Counted from the first letter of the stretch, positions 53,033-63,745 are shown. The stretch: 64,000 bases of DNA from Celeribacter sp. HF31 (GCF_011806455.1 NZ_JAATOT010000005.1:302655-366654); one strand, 5' to 3'. Numbers and translations: made by a program. The notes: a model not told the origin generated them from the sequence alone.

Positions 53033-53422
53033 TCAAGAGAGAAGAAAGAGCAAGCCGAAGAGAAGTGTGAGGCCCAGGCTCCAGAGATCGAATAGCCATA
53101 GGGGGTAGCGCGCTGAGAGCCGGTTGAGGAACCAAAGGCTGCGGTCGCGTCCCTGATGTTTCATGGCCCGTCTGATCGAGATGACTCCGACGAGGGCGAA
53201 GATGGGCGCCAGCCATCTGACAAAGGACAGTTGAGGCATGCTGGAGATGAGGACGAGTGCAAAGATCGCAACTTCACTCGCGATGGCTAATGTCGGCAAT
53301 GGTGGCGTGCGGTTCATCGCAACTTGGACCGGACGCAGAAAAATGCATGTCCCGTAAAAGGGCGGAAAGCCGAAATAAAGCGTCAGGCAAAGGAGCAGAT
53401 ACAGAAAGCAGAGAAAAATCAT
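53033..53422 (-). CDS. Small membrane protein of unknown function
   Basis: A 129-residue protein with four membrane segments (about residues 1-18, 38-58, 62-80 and 105-125; IMIFLCFLYLLLCLTLYFGF begins the first). Rich in aromatic and leucine residues, and lower in GC than its neighbours. No family recognised. A TTG 21 bp upstream is an alternative start and there is no strong ribosome site. It lies just downstream of the bactofilin terminator, so it may be transcribed separately. Confidence 0.55.
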   Translation of the reverse strand: MIFLCFLYLLLCLTLYFGFPPFYGTCIFLRPVQVAMNRTPPLPTLAIASEVAIFALVLISSMPQLSFVRWLAPIFALVGVISIRRAMKHQGRDRSLWFLNRLSARYPLWLFDLWSLGLTLLFGLLFLLS

Positions 53423-53446
53423 GATGGTTCGAGAAAGGCCCAAAAG

Positions 53447-53473
53447 AAAAAGGCGGCCCGAAAACCGCCTTTG
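53447..53473 (-). terminator. Terminator of the bactofilin gene
   Basis: Perfect 8-bp stem AAAGGCGG / CCGCCTTT with an 8-nt loop, followed by TTCTTTTG on the minus strand. Confidence 0.82.
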
Positions 53474-53493
53474 AAATTCTATTGTGAGCGCGC

Positions 53494-54042
53494 TTATTCG
53501 CCCTTGGCGGCTGCGGTGGCTTTCGACACGGCAGCGGAGCTTTGCGGGGCGGCGGCGGGTGCCGGAGCGGCGGGTTTGGAGCCCGTCGCCAGCGGATCGT
53601 CGGCGCGTTGCACGGAGCCTTCGAAATGCGCACCGGACTCGATGGCGATGGTTTTGTGGATGATGTCGCCTTCGACCTTCGCGGTCGAGGTCAGGCGGAC
53701 TTTCAAACCCCGCACGCGGCCCACGATGCGACCATTGACGACGACGTCATCGGCAATCACTTCGCCCTTGATCATCGCGGTTTCGCCCACGGTCAGAAGA
53801 TGCGCGCGGATGTCGCCCTCGACGGTGCCCTCGATCTGGATGTCGCCGGTGGTTTTCAGATTGCCGGTGACGGTCAGGTCGGACGACAGCACGGAGGCCG
53901 GCGGCTTCGGCTTCGACGCAGGGGCGGCGAAATCGGGGGCCGGAGACTTCGGCATGGCGGGCTTGGCAGCCGCCGCTTCGGGTTTCTTCACGTCCTCGCC
54001 CTGTTTCGGGCCCGGTTCGTTGATCCTGCTTTTAGAAAACAT
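53494..54042 (-). CDS. Bactofilin
   Basis: A 182-residue cytoskeletal protein. A Pro/Ala-rich N-terminal tail (to about residue 48) is followed by the bactofilin beta-helix (SSDLTVTGNLKTTGDIQIEG, GEVIADDVVVNGRIVGRV, STAKVEGDIIHKTIAIESGA). It polymerises into filaments that position cell wall enzymes. The overlap of its start with the end of the M23 peptidase gene (11 bp) supports a partnership, as known for bactofilin-peptidase pairs in Caulobacter relatives and Helicobacter. Confidence 0.93.
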   Translation of the reverse strand: MFSKSRINEPGPKQGEDVKKPEAAAAKPAMPKSPAPDFAAPASKPKPPASVLSSDLTVTGNLKTTGDIQIEGTVEGDIRAHLLTVGETAMIKGEVIADDVVVNGRIVGRVRGLKVRLTSTAKVEGDIIHKTIAIESGAHFEGSVQRADDPLATGSKPAAPAPAAAPQSSAAVSKATAAAKGE

Positions 54043-55336
54043 CGTTGGCAGCCTTAATGTAGATCATCGGATTGACGGCCTTGCCCCCGACGCGCACTTC
54101 ATAGTGCAAATGCGTGCCAGTAGAGCGGCCAGAATTTCCCATAGCACCGATTTGATCGCCGCGCGAGACCCTTTGGCCAACTTTCACCATAAGTTGCGAT
54201 TGGTGCGCGTAGCGGGTTTCGATGCCGAACTCGTGCTGAATTTTCACCAGACGCCCGTAGCCCGACTGCCAGCCTGCGAAGGTCACAACGCCATCGGCGG
54301 TGGCATAGATCGGTGTGCCGTAAGCGGCGGCAAAATCCTGACCCTCATGCATCCGACCCCAGCGCGGGCCGTAAGGAGAGGTCATGCGGAAAGCGTTTTT
54401 AAGCGGCAGCGCAAAAGGCGCCTTTTGGGCGGCGATCCGGTAGAGGTTCAGCTTGTCCATCTTGTCGATGATCGCATTGGCGCGCATCGAATCCGGGTCG
54501 ATCATGCCGCCCTTGGTCGAAAACGTGATCGGCGTCAGCGGGCCACCCTGGCCGGAATAGCCTTTTTTCACCGTGGCGATCAGGTTGTCCGGGTCCATGC
54601 CTGCGGATTTGAACATCTTGTCGAGAGGTGCGACAGAGATCGTCACGGCGTCTTCAAGCTGCGAAAAAATCCGGTCGTTCTTTTCTTCCATCAGACGCAG
54701 GTCGGTTTCCAGCGCGTCGGCCATGCGCAGCGCCTCATTGGCAGAAACCACCATGTCGTCGCGTTCGGCGGCGGTGTCGGCCAGGGCGCTCGCGAGCACA
54801 TCGACCGTGGCCTCCGCCTCCTGCGCGCTCATGCCGTTTTGCGTGCCGTTCTCGCCGTTGATCTGGGCCACCAACTGTGCCTTGTCGGCCTCGGCCTCAT
54901 CGCGGGCCTTCAGCGCCTTGCGCAGATTGGCCTGCACCACCTCGACGCCGGTCTCCAATTCGCGCACACGTTCTTCAGACGCCAGCAATTGCGACTGCAT
55001 CACGGAAATCTGTTCGAGCGCGGTGTTGAACCGGGCCTGGGCGGCGGCGGCCTCTTCGGCGCGCATGTCACGCTCATTGGCCAATTCGGCGACGCGGTTT
55101 TCAAACAGAACGAGATCGCGCCCGGATTGTTCGCGCAGATTGCCCGACCCGATGCTGTCCATCAACAGGATCGAGGTCGCGATGATCAGCCAGGCGGCAA
55201 ACACGGTGGAGCCGGTAAAGGCCACCAGTTGCGTCAGCGGGCTGATCCGAAGATAGCGGGTGTCGTTGTCCGAACGCAGAAACACCCGACGTTCCGGGAA
55301 GCTGCGCTCAAGCATGTGTTTGAGCTTATATATCAT
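54032..55336 (-). CDS. M23 (LytM-type) metallopeptidase
   Basis: A 434-residue membrane-anchored protein. One N-terminal membrane span (about residues 35-60) is followed by long coiled coils (about 75-220, ERDMRAEEAAAAQARFNTAL) and a C-terminal LytM domain with the zinc ligands in MHEGQDFAAAYGTPIYA and GNSGRSTGTHLHYEVRVGG. It likely cuts peptidoglycan cross-links or activates amidases, guided by the bactofilin encoded directly after it. The ATG lies at 55336 in an AT-rich region. Confidence 0.92.
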   Translation of the reverse strand: MIYKLKHMLERSFPERRVFLRSDNDTRYLRISPLTQLVAFTGSTVFAAWLIIATSILLMDSIGSGNLREQSGRDLVLFENRVAELANERDMRAEEAAAAQARFNTALEQISVMQSQLLASEERVRELETGVEVVQANLRKALKARDEAEADKAQLVAQINGENGTQNGMSAQEAEATVDVLASALADTAAERDDMVVSANEALRMADALETDLRLMEEKNDRIFSQLEDAVTISVAPLDKMFKSAGMDPDNLIATVKKGYSGQGGPLTPITFSTKGGMIDPDSMRANAIIDKMDKLNLYRIAAQKAPFALPLKNAFRMTSPYGPRWGRMHEGQDFAAAYGTPIYATADGVVTFAGWQSGYGRLVKIQHEFGIETRYAHQSQLMVKVGQRVSRGDQIGAMGNSGRSTGTHLHYEVRVGGKAVNPMIYIKAANDVF

Positions 55337-55687
55337 GGTGTTGTTCGTTGTGGCCGCGCCAAACCGTCCTCAATGTCCATCCCTCATCCGCTGAGCAGTC
55401 TCATAACTCTCCGCACTGGACCCCGGAAGGCCGCGCGGATCTGACTTTACCCCGTAGGGCCGATCCCCGACTGAAGCGGACATTCGACCCTTCCTGCAAG
55501 CGGTTGCACTTCTGTTAGCGAAGCTTTCCCCATGGGGCAACGTTTTTGCCCTTTTGTTTGGCAAATGCGCGGAAGATCAGCGGAAAATGACGGGATGTTG
55601 GCGGTTTCTCGCCTATGTTAGCGGTAGCGAAGCGGGCCTGTCCCGCCCGCCTGCGACCGGCTGTCGCAACAGCTCAGTCGTAGGGGG
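55337..55687. other. Gap between the M23 peptidase and DUF455 genes
   Basis: 351 bp without a supported gene. It holds a perfect hairpin (GCGGGC / GCCCGC, 55632-55650) after DUF455, probably its terminator, a possible minus-strand promoter for the M23 gene (TTGCCC at 55540-55535, 17-bp spacer, TAACAG at 55517-55512), and a plus-strand hairpin GGGCAA/TTGCCC followed by TTTT at 55535-55557. Confidence 0.5.
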
Positions 55688-56515
55688 TCAGCTCCAGGCA
55701 GGCGGCAATTCCTCAGACAACGGCCAGTAGAAATCCGGCGGCATGCCCGCTTCGGCGCGTTTTTCCTCGTTGAAAGGCGCTTTGGTGCCGCCCGGAAAAT
55801 AGCGACGTACGAGCGCGTGGAATTCTTCTTTCGGATCAATCCCCTGACGCCCGCAGAGAAAGTTGAACCATTTCGCGCCATAGGCGACATGGCCGACCTC
55901 TTCGGCATAGATCACGTCGAGCGCGGCCACTGTCTCCGGGTCTTTCGCATTCTGAAAGATTTTGATCATGCCGGGCGTCACATCGAGCCCGCGCGCCTCC
56001 AAAACCATCGGCACGACCGCAAGCCGCCCCATGATGTCCTCCGCCGTGTCCTCGGCGGCGCGCCACATGCCGGCATGCGCAGGCAGATCGCCGTAGAATG
56101 ACCCCATCGCCTCCAGCCGGTCACAGACCAGATTGAAATGTTTGCTTTCCTCGTCGGCCGACTTCACCCAGTCGTCGTAGAATCCAAGCGGCATGTCGAT
56201 ATCGGTAAAGCGCGCGACGATATCCCAGTGCAAATCCACCGCATTCAGTTCGATATGTGCAATGGCGTGCAGGATCGCCTTGCGGCCCTCGGGGCTTCCG
56301 GGTTTGCGTCTCGGCACATCGCGCGGGTTCAAAAGTTCCGGCTTCTCTGGCCGGGCGGGCTGCATCGGCGGATTGGCCGTGCCAAGCGGGATCGGTGTCC
56401 CGCCCGCGCGGCTTTCGCGCCAAAGTGCGGCGTATTTATGCGATAGAGCGGTCTTTTCACGACCGTCGGCGGTGCGCAGCACAGCTTCGGCCATTTCAGC
56501 TAGGCTCAAAGTCAT
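55688..56515 (-). CDS. DUF455 ferritin-like protein
   Basis: A 275-residue protein of the DUF455 family, which has a ferritin-like four-helix fold. Possible metal-binding Glu and His residues are in AIAHIELNAVDLHWD (about residues 94-108), SADEESKHFNLVCDRLE (131-147) and YAEEVGHVAYGAKWF (about 201-215). Related proteins are diiron-type hydroxylases (MiaE-like), but the reaction here is unknown. It starts 10 bp after the stop of the peroxiredoxin gene upstream in the same direction, so the two are co-transcribed. Confidence 0.85.
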   Translation of the reverse strand: MTLSLAEMAEAVLRTADGREKTALSHKYAALWRESRAGGTPIPLGTANPPMQPARPEKPELLNPRDVPRRKPGSPEGRKAILHAIAHIELNAVDLHWDIVARFTDIDMPLGFYDDWVKSADEESKHFNLVCDRLEAMGSFYGDLPAHAGMWRAAEDTAEDIMGRLAVVPMVLEARGLDVTPGMIKIFQNAKDPETVAALDVIYAEEVGHVAYGAKWFNFLCGRQGIDPKEEFHALVRRYFPGGTKAPFNEEKRAEAGMPPDFYWPLSEELPPAWS

Positions 56516-56525
56516 CGTGCGTGGC

Positions 56526-56984
56526 TCATGCCTTAGCGGCCTCGAGCACCTCACTCGCGTGGCCCGCGACTTTCACCTTGGGCCAGACCTGCGCGACTTT
56601 GCCTTCTTCATCAAGGAGATAGGTCGCACGCACGATGCCCCAAAAGGTCTTGCCATACATCTTTTTCTCCGCCCAAACGCCGTAATCCTCACAGACCGTG
56701 CCGTTCTCGTCGGACAACAACGGGATGCCCAAGGAATGCTTGGCGCAGAAGTTCTCGTGCTTTTTGACCGAGTCCTTCGAGATGCCGAAGACCGCGACAC
56801 CCGCTGCCTCAAACTCGGATTTCAGCGCGGTGAAATCCAATGCCTCGGTGGTGCAACCGGGCGTGTTGTCTTTCGGATAGAAATAAAGAACCACCTTTTG
56901 ACCTTTGAGATCAGACAGGGTCACATCGCTGCCGCCGTCGCGGGGCAGGGTAAAGTCGGGGGCGGTGGTGCCAAGCTCAAGCAT
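56526..56984 (-). CDS. bcp: Thioredoxin-dependent peroxiredoxin (Bcp/PrxQ)
   Basis: A 152-residue peroxiredoxin that reduces peroxides. The peroxidatic Cys is in NTPGCTTEALDF near residue 45. The usual partner Cys five residues later is Leu, but a Cys in HENFCAKHSLG (about residue 80) matches the distal resolving Cys of one Bcp subgroup, so it is likely still a two-Cys enzyme. Start MLELGTTAPDFTLPRDGG follows a GAGGAGAC ribosome site. It is the first gene of a two-gene unit with DUF455. Confidence 0.93.
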   Translation of the reverse strand: MLELGTTAPDFTLPRDGGSDVTLSDLKGQKVVLYFYPKDNTPGCTTEALDFTALKSEFEAAGVAVFGISKDSVKKHENFCAKHSLGIPLLSDENGTVCEDYGVWAEKKMYGKTFWGIVRATYLLDEEGKVAQVWPKVKVAGHASEVLEAAKA

Positions 56985-57108
56985 ATTTGTCTCCTCATAT
57001 CTGCTGACATAGTGCTTTACGCGTTGCAGAGGCTTTCGGTTTCGTTTTAGGCCGCTTTGCGACAAGATGAAACCGATCACAGTATCAAGAAGCGTGAAGA
57101 ACAGGCGA

Positions 57109-60100
57109 ATGAGCGAGCCGACCTCACAAGACCAAACAGATGTGTCCGACACGGCGCCCGAAATGGCTTCGGAGGCCACCCCTGCGCGCGACACTCCCGC
57201 GCGCAAGAAACGCCCGACGCATCACATCATCGGTTTCTGGACTCTGGCGTTTCTCTTGGCGCTGGTGGTTTTTGTGGCCCTGGCGGTGCTCGCTGTCACC
57301 GGGCGCGAAATCACCTTTCCCGACGCGATCACCAGTCGGATCGAGCGCCAGATCAACAGTGAGCTCAATGGCCCCGAGGTCTCCATCGGCCAGATCGTCG
57401 CCATCGTCGACAGCCATTTCGTGCCGCGTGTGACCGCGCGCAACGTGGGGCTGATCGACGGCTCCGGCGCCGAGATCGCCCGGCTGAATGAATTGCGCGC
57501 GGTTCTGTCGAAAGAGGCGCTCAAAGCCCGCCAGCTCCGCCCTGACACGCTCCGGCTGTCAGGCGCGCAGATCACTGTGCGGCGCAGCCAGGACGGCGCC
57601 TTCGCGCTGGATTTCGGTGGCACGCAACGGGTGACGGGCTCGGGCGTCGAGGTGTTAGAGGCCATCGATCGCGCCTTTTCCACCGATCCGCTCTCCGGCA
57701 TTTCCCGGATTGAAGCGCGCGAGTTGACCGTGTCCCTGGAAGACGCCCGGTCTGGCCGGATCTGGCAGGCGACGGATGCAGGTGTGACCCTGGTCAACAC
57801 GGATCAGGACATTGATATCACGATGAATTTCGAGATTTTCAATGGCACCGAGGATCTCGCGCAAATCGAACTTGGTTTTGGCTCGAAGAAGGGCTCACTG
57901 GCCTCGTCGATCTCGCTCAACATGGACAATGCGCCCGCGCGGGATTTCGCGCTGCAAAGTCCGACGCTGTCGTTTCTCTCCGTCGTGGACGCGCCGATTT
58001 CGGCGGCCATGAGGGCCGAGATCGGGCCGGACGGGCAATTGGCGCAATACACCGGCTCGCTCGAGATCGAGGCCGGTCAGATCGTCGCCGCCGAGGGCGC
58101 CGAGCCGCTCGATTTCGAAGGCGCCAAGGGCTATTTCGATTACGATCCCATCGATAAACGCATCCTCTTTCCCGAGCTGCGGCTTGCGACCGACGCGCTG
58201 GACATCACCAGTCAGGGCCAAGTGTTGCTTCGGGATTTCGAAGGCAGTTGGCCGCAGAGTTTCACCGGACAATGGCAAATCTCTGAGCTGCGCGTGGCGC
58301 CGGAGGGGCTGTTCCCGGACCCATTGGTGTTCGATCAGGCGTTGATCACCGCCAAGCTGCGGCTCGATCCTTTCGTGCTCGATTTCGGTCAGATCGATCT
58401 GGCGCAGGGCGATCTTTGGCTGCGCGGCAAGGGGCGCGCCGAGGCCGGGCCAGAGGGCTGGTCCGCCGCCCTCGATCTGTCGGTCGATGAGATGACACAG
58501 GCCGAGCTGATGGCGCTCTGGCCGCCCGCCGCCGTGGCCAAGACCCGCAAGTGGATGGCGGAAAATATCTTTGACGCAACTTACCGCGATCTCGATCTGG
58601 CGTTGCGGTTAGCGCCGGGACAAAGCCAGCCGACGCTGGCGATGGATTGGGAGTTCGACGCGCTCGACATGCGCTACATGGCCGCTCTGCCGCCCGTGTC
58701 CGATGGGCATGGCTACGGCGCGCTCTTTGGCTCGGCCATGACCATCACCATGAACGGCGGCACCATCGAGGCGCCCTCTGGCGGTCCCGTCGATGTGGCG
58801 GGCACAGTGCTGCGCATCCCGGATATTTTCGTGAAACCCGCGCGCCTTGAGATCGGGCTCAAGACGCAATCCTCGGTCGAGGCGGGGCTGGCGCTTGTCG
58901 CCGGACCGCCCTTCAATGCGTTGCGCGAGTCCACCTTCGGCCCGGATGTGGCCGAGGGGCAGGCCGCACTGACCGGCCAGATCGGTTTCCCACTGATCAA
59001 GAAGGTGATGTTCGAGGATGTGAATTTCCTGTTGAACGGCACGTTGACGGAGGTTTCGACCGATCAATTGATGCCGGGGCAGGTGCTGAGCGCGGATCGG
59101 CTGGCGTTGATCATGGACCCTTCGGGCCTGTCGATTGCCGGCGCGGCCCGGATCGGCACGGCGCAGATGTCCGGCCAGTGGCGCAAGAATTTCGGCCCCG
59201 ATCACAAAGGCCGCTCCGATATGGTGGGGCAGGCGCGGATCAATCAGGCGTTGCTGGACACGTTCAACATCGCGCTGCCGAAAGGCATGATCTCGGGCGA
59301 GGCTGAGGGGGCTCTGTCTGTGGCGCTCAGAAAAGGCCAGCCGCCCGCTTTTGAGGTGACCTCCGATCTCTCCGGCCTGCGCCTGTCGTTCGCACCGGTG
59401 GGCTATGGCAAACCGGCGGGCACGCGCGGGCGTTTGACGCTTAAAGGCACGGCGGGGCCGCAGCCGGAGATCACCACATTTGAGCTGTCGGGCGCGGGGC
59501 TTTCGGCGCGTGAGGGCCGGGTGGAGATCGCGCCGGGCGGACAGTTCGAGCGGTTGGGCTTTGGACGCGTCACCCTGGGCGACTGGTTCGACGCGCCACT
59601 GGCCATTGTCGGGCAGGGCGCGGGGCAACCCGTGAAAGTGGAGATCACCGGCGGGCGGCTTAATCTGGCGCGGGCAACCTTTGGCGGCTCGGGCGGTGGC
59701 GGCACCACAGGACCCGTGCCCATCGAAGTCCAGCTCGATCGGCTGACCATCAGCGAGGGGCTGGTGCTCCATGGCTTTTCCGCGCGGCTGTCTTCGGGGG
59801 CGGGGGTCACCGGATCGTTCAGCGGGCGGCTTAACGGGACAGGCCCCCTGACCGGCACGATCCGTCCCGGCGTGCATGGCCCGACCATCACCGCCACCTC
59901 GCAGGACGCGGGCGCCGTGGTCTCCGCCACCGGCGTGTTGGACCGCGCCTCGGGGGGCGTGTTGAACCTTGGGCTGACGGCGCTGGCGGAAGACGGCAGT
60001 TACGACGGACGTGTGATGATCGACGACATCCGCGTGCACTCCGCGCCCTCCTTGGCCGAACTTTTGTCGGCGATTTCGGTGGTCGGTCTGATCGAGCAGA

Positions 60101-60453
60101 TGACGGGGGGTGGGGGTATCCTTTTCACTCATGCGCAAAGCGATTTCACCCTGCGGCCCGGACGGTTGACCGTCAAAGGGGCCACGGCCGAGGGGCCATC
60201 CCTTGGCATCACCATCGAAGGGCTCTATGACACCGCGGCCAAGACCGTGGACATGCAGGGTGTGGTCTCGCCGATCTATTTCGTCAACGCGCTGGGCCAG
60301 ATCGTGTCGCGCAAGGGCGAGGGGTTGTTCGGCTTCACCTACACGCTGACCGGCGCGGCCAAGGACCCGTCTGTGGGCGTCAACCCGCTGTCCCTGCTCA
60401 CACCGGGGGCGTTGCGCAATATTTTCCGCAAGAAACCGGCGGGCGATCAGTGA
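57109..60453 (+). CDS. Large AsmA/YhdP-like envelope protein
   Basis: A 1114-residue protein. A Ser/Thr/Ala-rich N-terminal tail (about residues 1-38) precedes one membrane anchor ([20 protein letters not shown], about 44-63) and a very long beta-rich periplasmic part. Families of this type (YhdP, AsmA, TamB-like) form hydrophobic grooves that carry phospholipids to the outer membrane. The C-terminal region has the DUF3971-like features and ends with [20 protein letters not shown]. An ATG 42 bp upstream (57067) could also start it; neither has a strong ribosome site. queA follows after 19 bp. Confidence 0.82.
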   Translation: MSEPTSQDQTDVSDTAPEMASEATPARDTPARKKRPTHHIIGFWTLAFLLALVVFVALAVLAVTGREITFPDAITSRIERQINSELNGPEVSIGQIVAIVDSHFVPRVTARNVGLIDGSGAEIARLNELRAVLSKEALKARQLRPDTLRLSGAQITVRRSQDGAFALDFGGTQRVTGSGVEVLEAIDRAFSTDPLSGISRIEARELTVSLEDARSGRIWQATDAGVTLVNTDQDIDITMNFEIFNGTEDLAQIELGFGSKKGSLASSISLNMDNAPARDFALQSPTLSFLSVVDAPISAAMRAEIGPDGQLAQYTGSLEIEAGQIVAAEGAEPLDFEGAKGYFDYDPIDKRILFPELRLATDALDITSQGQVLLRDFEGSWPQSFTGQWQISELRVAPEGLFPDPLVFDQALITAKLRLDPFVLDFGQIDLAQGDLWLRGKGRAEAGPEGWSAALDLSVDEMTQAELMALWPPAAVAKTRKWMAENIFDATYRDLDLALRLAPGQSQPTLAMDWEFDALDMRYMAALPPVSDGHGYGALFGSAMTITMNGGTIEAPSGGPVDVAGTVLRIPDIFVKPARLEIGLKTQSSVEAGLALVAGPPFNALRESTFGPDVAEGQAALTGQIGFPLIKKVMFEDVNFLLNGTLTEVSTDQLMPGQVLSADRLALIMDPSGLSIAGAARIGTAQMSGQWRKNFGPDHKGRSDMVGQARINQALLDTFNIALPKGMISGEAEGALSVALRKGQPPAFEVTSDLSGLRLSFAPVGYGKPAGTRGRLTLKGTAGPQPEITTFELSGAGLSAREGRVEIAPGGQFERLGFGRVTLGDWFDAPLAIVGQGAGQPVKVEITGGRLNLARATFGGSGGGGTTGPVPIEVQLDRLTISEGLVLHGFSARLSSGAGVTGSFSGRLNGTGPLTGTIRPGVHGPTITATSQDAGAVVSATGVLDRASGGVLNLGLTALAEDGSYDGRVMIDDIRVHSAPSLAELLSAISVVGLIEQMTGGGGILFTHAQSDFTLRPGRLTVKGATAEGPSLGITIEGLYDTAAKTVDMQGVVSPIYFVNALGQIVSRKGEGLFGFTYTLTGAAKDPSVGVNPLSLLTPGALRNIFRKKPAGDQ

Positions 60454-60472
60454 AACCAAACCTGAGGCACTT

Positions 60473-61534
60473 ATGAAACTTTCCGACTTCGATTTCGACC
60501 TGCCCGAGGCTTTGATCGCCACGCGTCCGGCCAAACCGCGCTCCTCCGCGCGGCTGTTGGTGGCGACGCCCACGCGGATTGTGGACGGCCATGTCACCGA
60601 TCTGTTGGACTGGTTTCAGCCCGGCGACCGGTTGGTTTTGAACGACACGAAAGTGCTGCCCGCGCGGCTCACCGGCAAGCGGGGCCGCGACACGGCGCAG
60701 GGCTATCAGGAGGCGAAGATCGAGGTCACGCTTTTGGAGCCACAGGCCGAGGCAGGGCAGTGGAGGGCGCTCATCAAGCCGTTGAAAAAGATCAAGGAAG
60801 GCGAGGAGGTGCGGTTCTCCGATGATCTTTCCGCCACCCTGATCGCGAAAGAAGACGGCGAAGCTGTGGTCGCGTTCAACCTTTCTGGCGAGGATTTCGA
60901 CAAAGCGCTGGCGGAGGCCGGGTCCATGCCCTTGCCGCCTTATATCGAGGCCAAACGCAAGGCCGACGCGCAGGATAAGGAAGACTATCAAACCGTCTGG
61001 GCGCGCAATATGGGCGCGGTCGCGGCCCCCACCGCGTCCTTGCATTTCGATGAACCTCTGTTGAAAGCGCTGGCCGAGAAGGGCGTCGAGTTCACCTATG
61101 TGACGCTGCATGTGGGGGCTGGGACATTCCTGCCGGTGAAGGTGGATGATGTCTCCGATCACAAGATGCATTCGGAATGGGGCGAGGTCTCCGAAGGCGC
61201 CGCGATTGAGATCAACACCACGAAACAAAAGGGCGGGCGGGTGATCCCGGTCGGCACCACGGCTTTGCGGCTGATTGAAAGTGCCGCGCCTGCGCCGGGT
61301 GTGATCGCGCCCTTCCTGGCCGAGACCGATATTTTCATCAAGCCGGGCTACGAGTTCCGTGTGGCGGATGCCTTGATGACCAATTTCCACCTGCCGAAAA
61401 GCACGCTTTTGATGCTGGTCTCCGCGCTCATGGGACGCGAGCGGATGCGGGCGGTTTACGATCATGCCGTCGCCGAAGGGTATCGGTTTTTCTCCTATGG
61501 CGATGCGTCCTTGTTGTTGCCGCATGAGGTGTAA
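60473..61534 (+). CDS. queA: S-adenosylmethionine:tRNA ribosyltransferase-isomerase
   Basis: A 353-residue enzyme that builds the cyclopentene ring of queuosine in tRNA. Family segments are [20 protein letters not shown] (residues 6-25), [55 protein letters not shown] and [10 protein letters not shown] at the end. Length is normal. It follows the YhdP-like gene by 19 bp, probably co-transcribed. Confidence 0.96.
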   Translation: MKLSDFDFDLPEALIATRPAKPRSSARLLVATPTRIVDGHVTDLLDWFQPGDRLVLNDTKVLPARLTGKRGRDTAQGYQEAKIEVTLLEPQAEAGQWRALIKPLKKIKEGEEVRFSDDLSATLIAKEDGEAVVAFNLSGEDFDKALAEAGSMPLPPYIEAKRKADAQDKEDYQTVWARNMGAVAAPTASLHFDEPLLKALAEKGVEFTYVTLHVGAGTFLPVKVDDVSDHKMHSEWGEVSEGAAIEINTTKQKGGRVIPVGTTALRLIESAAPAPGVIAPFLAETDIFIKPGYEFRVADALMTNFHLPKSTLLMLVSALMGRERMRAVYDHAVAEGYRFFSYGDASLLLPHEV

Positions 61535-61668
61535 GGCCTGAAATCGGCCAGGTCTGGCGTTAACCTTAACATCCGCGTAAGACATCCGCTGTAAAAGCGT
61601 CCCTGTCACGGAGGGATCTGCGCATCCGTCTGCTTTCCCTCACATCCCGAATCTCCTAGGGTCCCGCC

Positions 61669-62973
61669 ATGAATAAAGTGCTCTCTTCCTCCGCGCCCCT
61701 CCTCTTGGGGATCATGCTCCTGATGATCGGCAATGGCCTGCAAGGCACGCTTTTGGGTGTGCGCGGCGTGGCCGAAGGGTTTTCGACCTTCGAGATTTCC
61801 ATCGTCATGTCGGCCTATTTCGCGGGCTTTCTGGGCGGCTCTCAGGCGGCGCCCCGTCTCATTCGTCGCGTCGGTCACGTCCGGGTCTTTGCGGCGCTGG
61901 CCTCTTTTATCTCTGCGGCGCTGATCCTCTTTCCGGTGGTCGCGAACCCCTGGGTCTGGACCGCGCTGCGCATGGTCTTGGGCTTTTGTTTCTCGGGCGT
62001 TTACGTGACGGCGGAAAGCTGGCTCAACAATTCCACCACCAACGAACAACGCGGCAAGGTCCTGTCGGCCTATATGCTGGTGCAAACCGTGGGCATCATC
62101 GCCGCGCAATGGATTCTGGCCGAGGGCGACCCCTCGGGCTTTGTGCTCTTCATCATCCCCTCCGTGCTCGTGTCGATCTCCTTCGCGCCGATCCTTTTGT
62201 CGATCTCGCCGACGCCTGCCTTTGACACGTCGAAGCCGCTGAGCCTCGTCGAGCTGTTCCGCATTTCACCTCTCGGCTGCATCGGCATGTTCCTGATGGG
62301 CGGCGTCTTTGCCTCGCAGATGGCCATGGCCGCCGTCTATGGCGGGCAGGCCGGATTCACACTCGGTCAAATCTCCGCTTTCGTGGCGGCGATCTATATT
62401 GGGGCGCTGTTCTTTCAACTGCCGATTGGCTGGATTTCAGACCGTTCCGACAGGCGAAAGGTGATCTTTGGCGTCGCAGGTGTCGGTGCTCTGGCCTGTA
62501 TTTTGGGGGCGATTTTCGCGCAGAGCTACATCTTTATCCTCGCGACGGGCTTCATCGCCGGGGGTATGGCCAGCCCGCTCTATTCCCTGCTCATCGCCCA
62601 TACGAACGATTATCTTCAACCCGAAGATATGGCGGCCTCTTCCGGCGGGCTGATTTTCATCAACGGTGTCGGCGCCGTCGGCGGTCCGTTGATTGCGGGT
62701 TACATGATGTCCGGGATCGGGCCGCAGGGCTATTGGGTGTTTCAGGTGTTCCTTCTGGGCGGCATTGCGCTCTATGCGCTTTGGCGGATGACGCGTCGCG
62801 CGGCGGTCGAGGACACCTCCACCTACGTGGCTGTGATGCCCTCCACGACCCCGGTTGTGGCCGAGTTCGCACAGGAGGTCGCCAATGACATGGCCGAAGA
62901 GGCCGAAGCCCAGCATGAGGCCGAATTGCAGGCAGAAGAGCGCGCGCGCGATGCTGTAAACGGGCAACAATAG
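61669..62973 (+). CDS. MFS transporter
   Basis: A 434-residue protein with 12 predicted membrane spans. The inter-domain loop motif is DRSDRRKV near residue 265 (GWISDRSDRRK), a typical MFS loop, and RRVGHVRVFA in the first half. An unusual acidic C-terminal tail of about 45 residues follows (AEEAEAQHEAELQAEERAR). The type resembles YcaD-like transporters; the substrate is unknown. The start ATG lies in a gap of 134 bp after queA. Confidence 0.88.
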   Translation: MNKVLSSSAPLLLGIMLLMIGNGLQGTLLGVRGVAEGFSTFEISIVMSAYFAGFLGGSQAAPRLIRRVGHVRVFAALASFISAALILFPVVANPWVWTALRMVLGFCFSGVYVTAESWLNNSTTNEQRGKVLSAYMLVQTVGIIAAQWILAEGDPSGFVLFIIPSVLVSISFAPILLSISPTPAFDTSKPLSLVELFRISPLGCIGMFLMGGVFASQMAMAAVYGGQAGFTLGQISAFVAAIYIGALFFQLPIGWISDRSDRRKVIFGVAGVGALACILGAIFAQSYIFILATGFIAGGMASPLYSLLIAHTNDYLQPEDMAASSGGLIFINGVGAVGGPLIAGYMMSGIGPQGYWVFQVFLLGGIALYALWRMTRRAAVEDTSTYVAVMPSTTPVVAEFAQEVANDMAEEAEAQHEAELQAEERARDAVNGQQ

Positions 62974-63064
62974 GAAAAGAGACCCGCCGTTAGCGATAAT
63001 TAACTTGCGCAGCCCCGGGGTCTTTGTAACGCTTCTGTAAAGATTTGCGCGAGGAGCGACACAG

Positions 63065-63655
63065 ATGCACAGTGCCGAGAAAACACCCGAGGACATTCTG
63101 GCCTTTTGGCTCGATGAATTGGACCCGTCTCAGTGGTATGTGGCGGATGAGGCGCTCGATCAGCGGATTCGCGAGGAATTTCTGCCCTCATGGGAGAAAG
63201 CGCAGGAGGGCGCCTATTCGCTCTGGCTGACTTACCCGACGGGGGCCTTGGCCTATATCATTCTCAACGACCAGATGCCGCGCAACATGTTCCGGGGTGA
63301 AGGCCGTGCCTTTGCCTCCGACCCTGCCTCCTTGGCGGCGGCGAAGGCGGCGGTGGACAAGGGCTGGGATCTGCGGATCGACGCCCCTGCGCGTCAGTTC
63401 TTTTACCTGCCGATGATGCATAGTGAAAACCTGTCCGATCAGGAACGCTGCGTGCGACTGATCTGTGAACGGCTGAAAGGCGCGGAGAGCAATCTTTTGC
63501 ACGCCAAGGCGCATCGCGAGGTTATTCGCATGTTCGGGCGGTTCCCGTACCGCAATGACGCGCTGTCCCGCGCCACCACGCAGAGCGAAGCGCAGTTCCT
63601 GTCCAAGGGCGGCTATGCCGAGATTTTGCGCGGGTTGCAGCCTGTCGCAGCCTGA
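63065..63655 (+). CDS. DUF924-family protein
   Basis: A 196-residue cytoplasmic, helical protein. DUF924 pattern: AFWLDELDPSQWYVADEALD (residues 13-32), ALAYIILNDQMPRNMFRGEG (about 61-80) and FFYLPMMHSENLSDQE (about 112-127), with YAEILRGLQP at the end. No known function; the fold is TPR-like. Start ATG 63065 has GCGAGGAG before it. Confidence 0.88.
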   Translation: MHSAEKTPEDILAFWLDELDPSQWYVADEALDQRIREEFLPSWEKAQEGAYSLWLTYPTGALAYIILNDQMPRNMFRGEGRAFASDPASLAAAKAAVDKGWDLRIDAPARQFFYLPMMHSENLSDQERCVRLICERLKGAESNLLHAKAHREVIRMFGRFPYRNDALSRATTQSEAQFLSKGGYAEILRGLQPVAA

Positions 63656-63685
63656 ACAGTTTTCACATGTCTGAGCTATGCACCT

Positions 63686-63711
63686 CCCGCTCAAGCTATG
63701 CGTTGAGCGGG
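63686..63711 (+). terminator. Hairpin after DUF924
   Basis: CCCGCTCA pairs with TGAGCGGG around a 10-nt loop, about 30 bp after the stop. No T-run, so termination strength is uncertain. Confidence 0.5.
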
Positions 63712-63745
63712 ATGCAGCATTTCATGTGGAATCTGTAGAGCTTTA

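Noticed and set aside
55535..55557. Plus-strand terminator-like hairpin (GGGCAA/TTGCCC, then TTTT)
   Set aside because: There is no plus-strand gene upstream that it could terminate; it may be chance or belong to the M23 promoter region.
55370..55564. 64-residue minus-strand open frame upstream of the M23 peptidase
   Set aside because: No ribosome site, a composition like a random frame, and it overlaps the likely M23 promoter.
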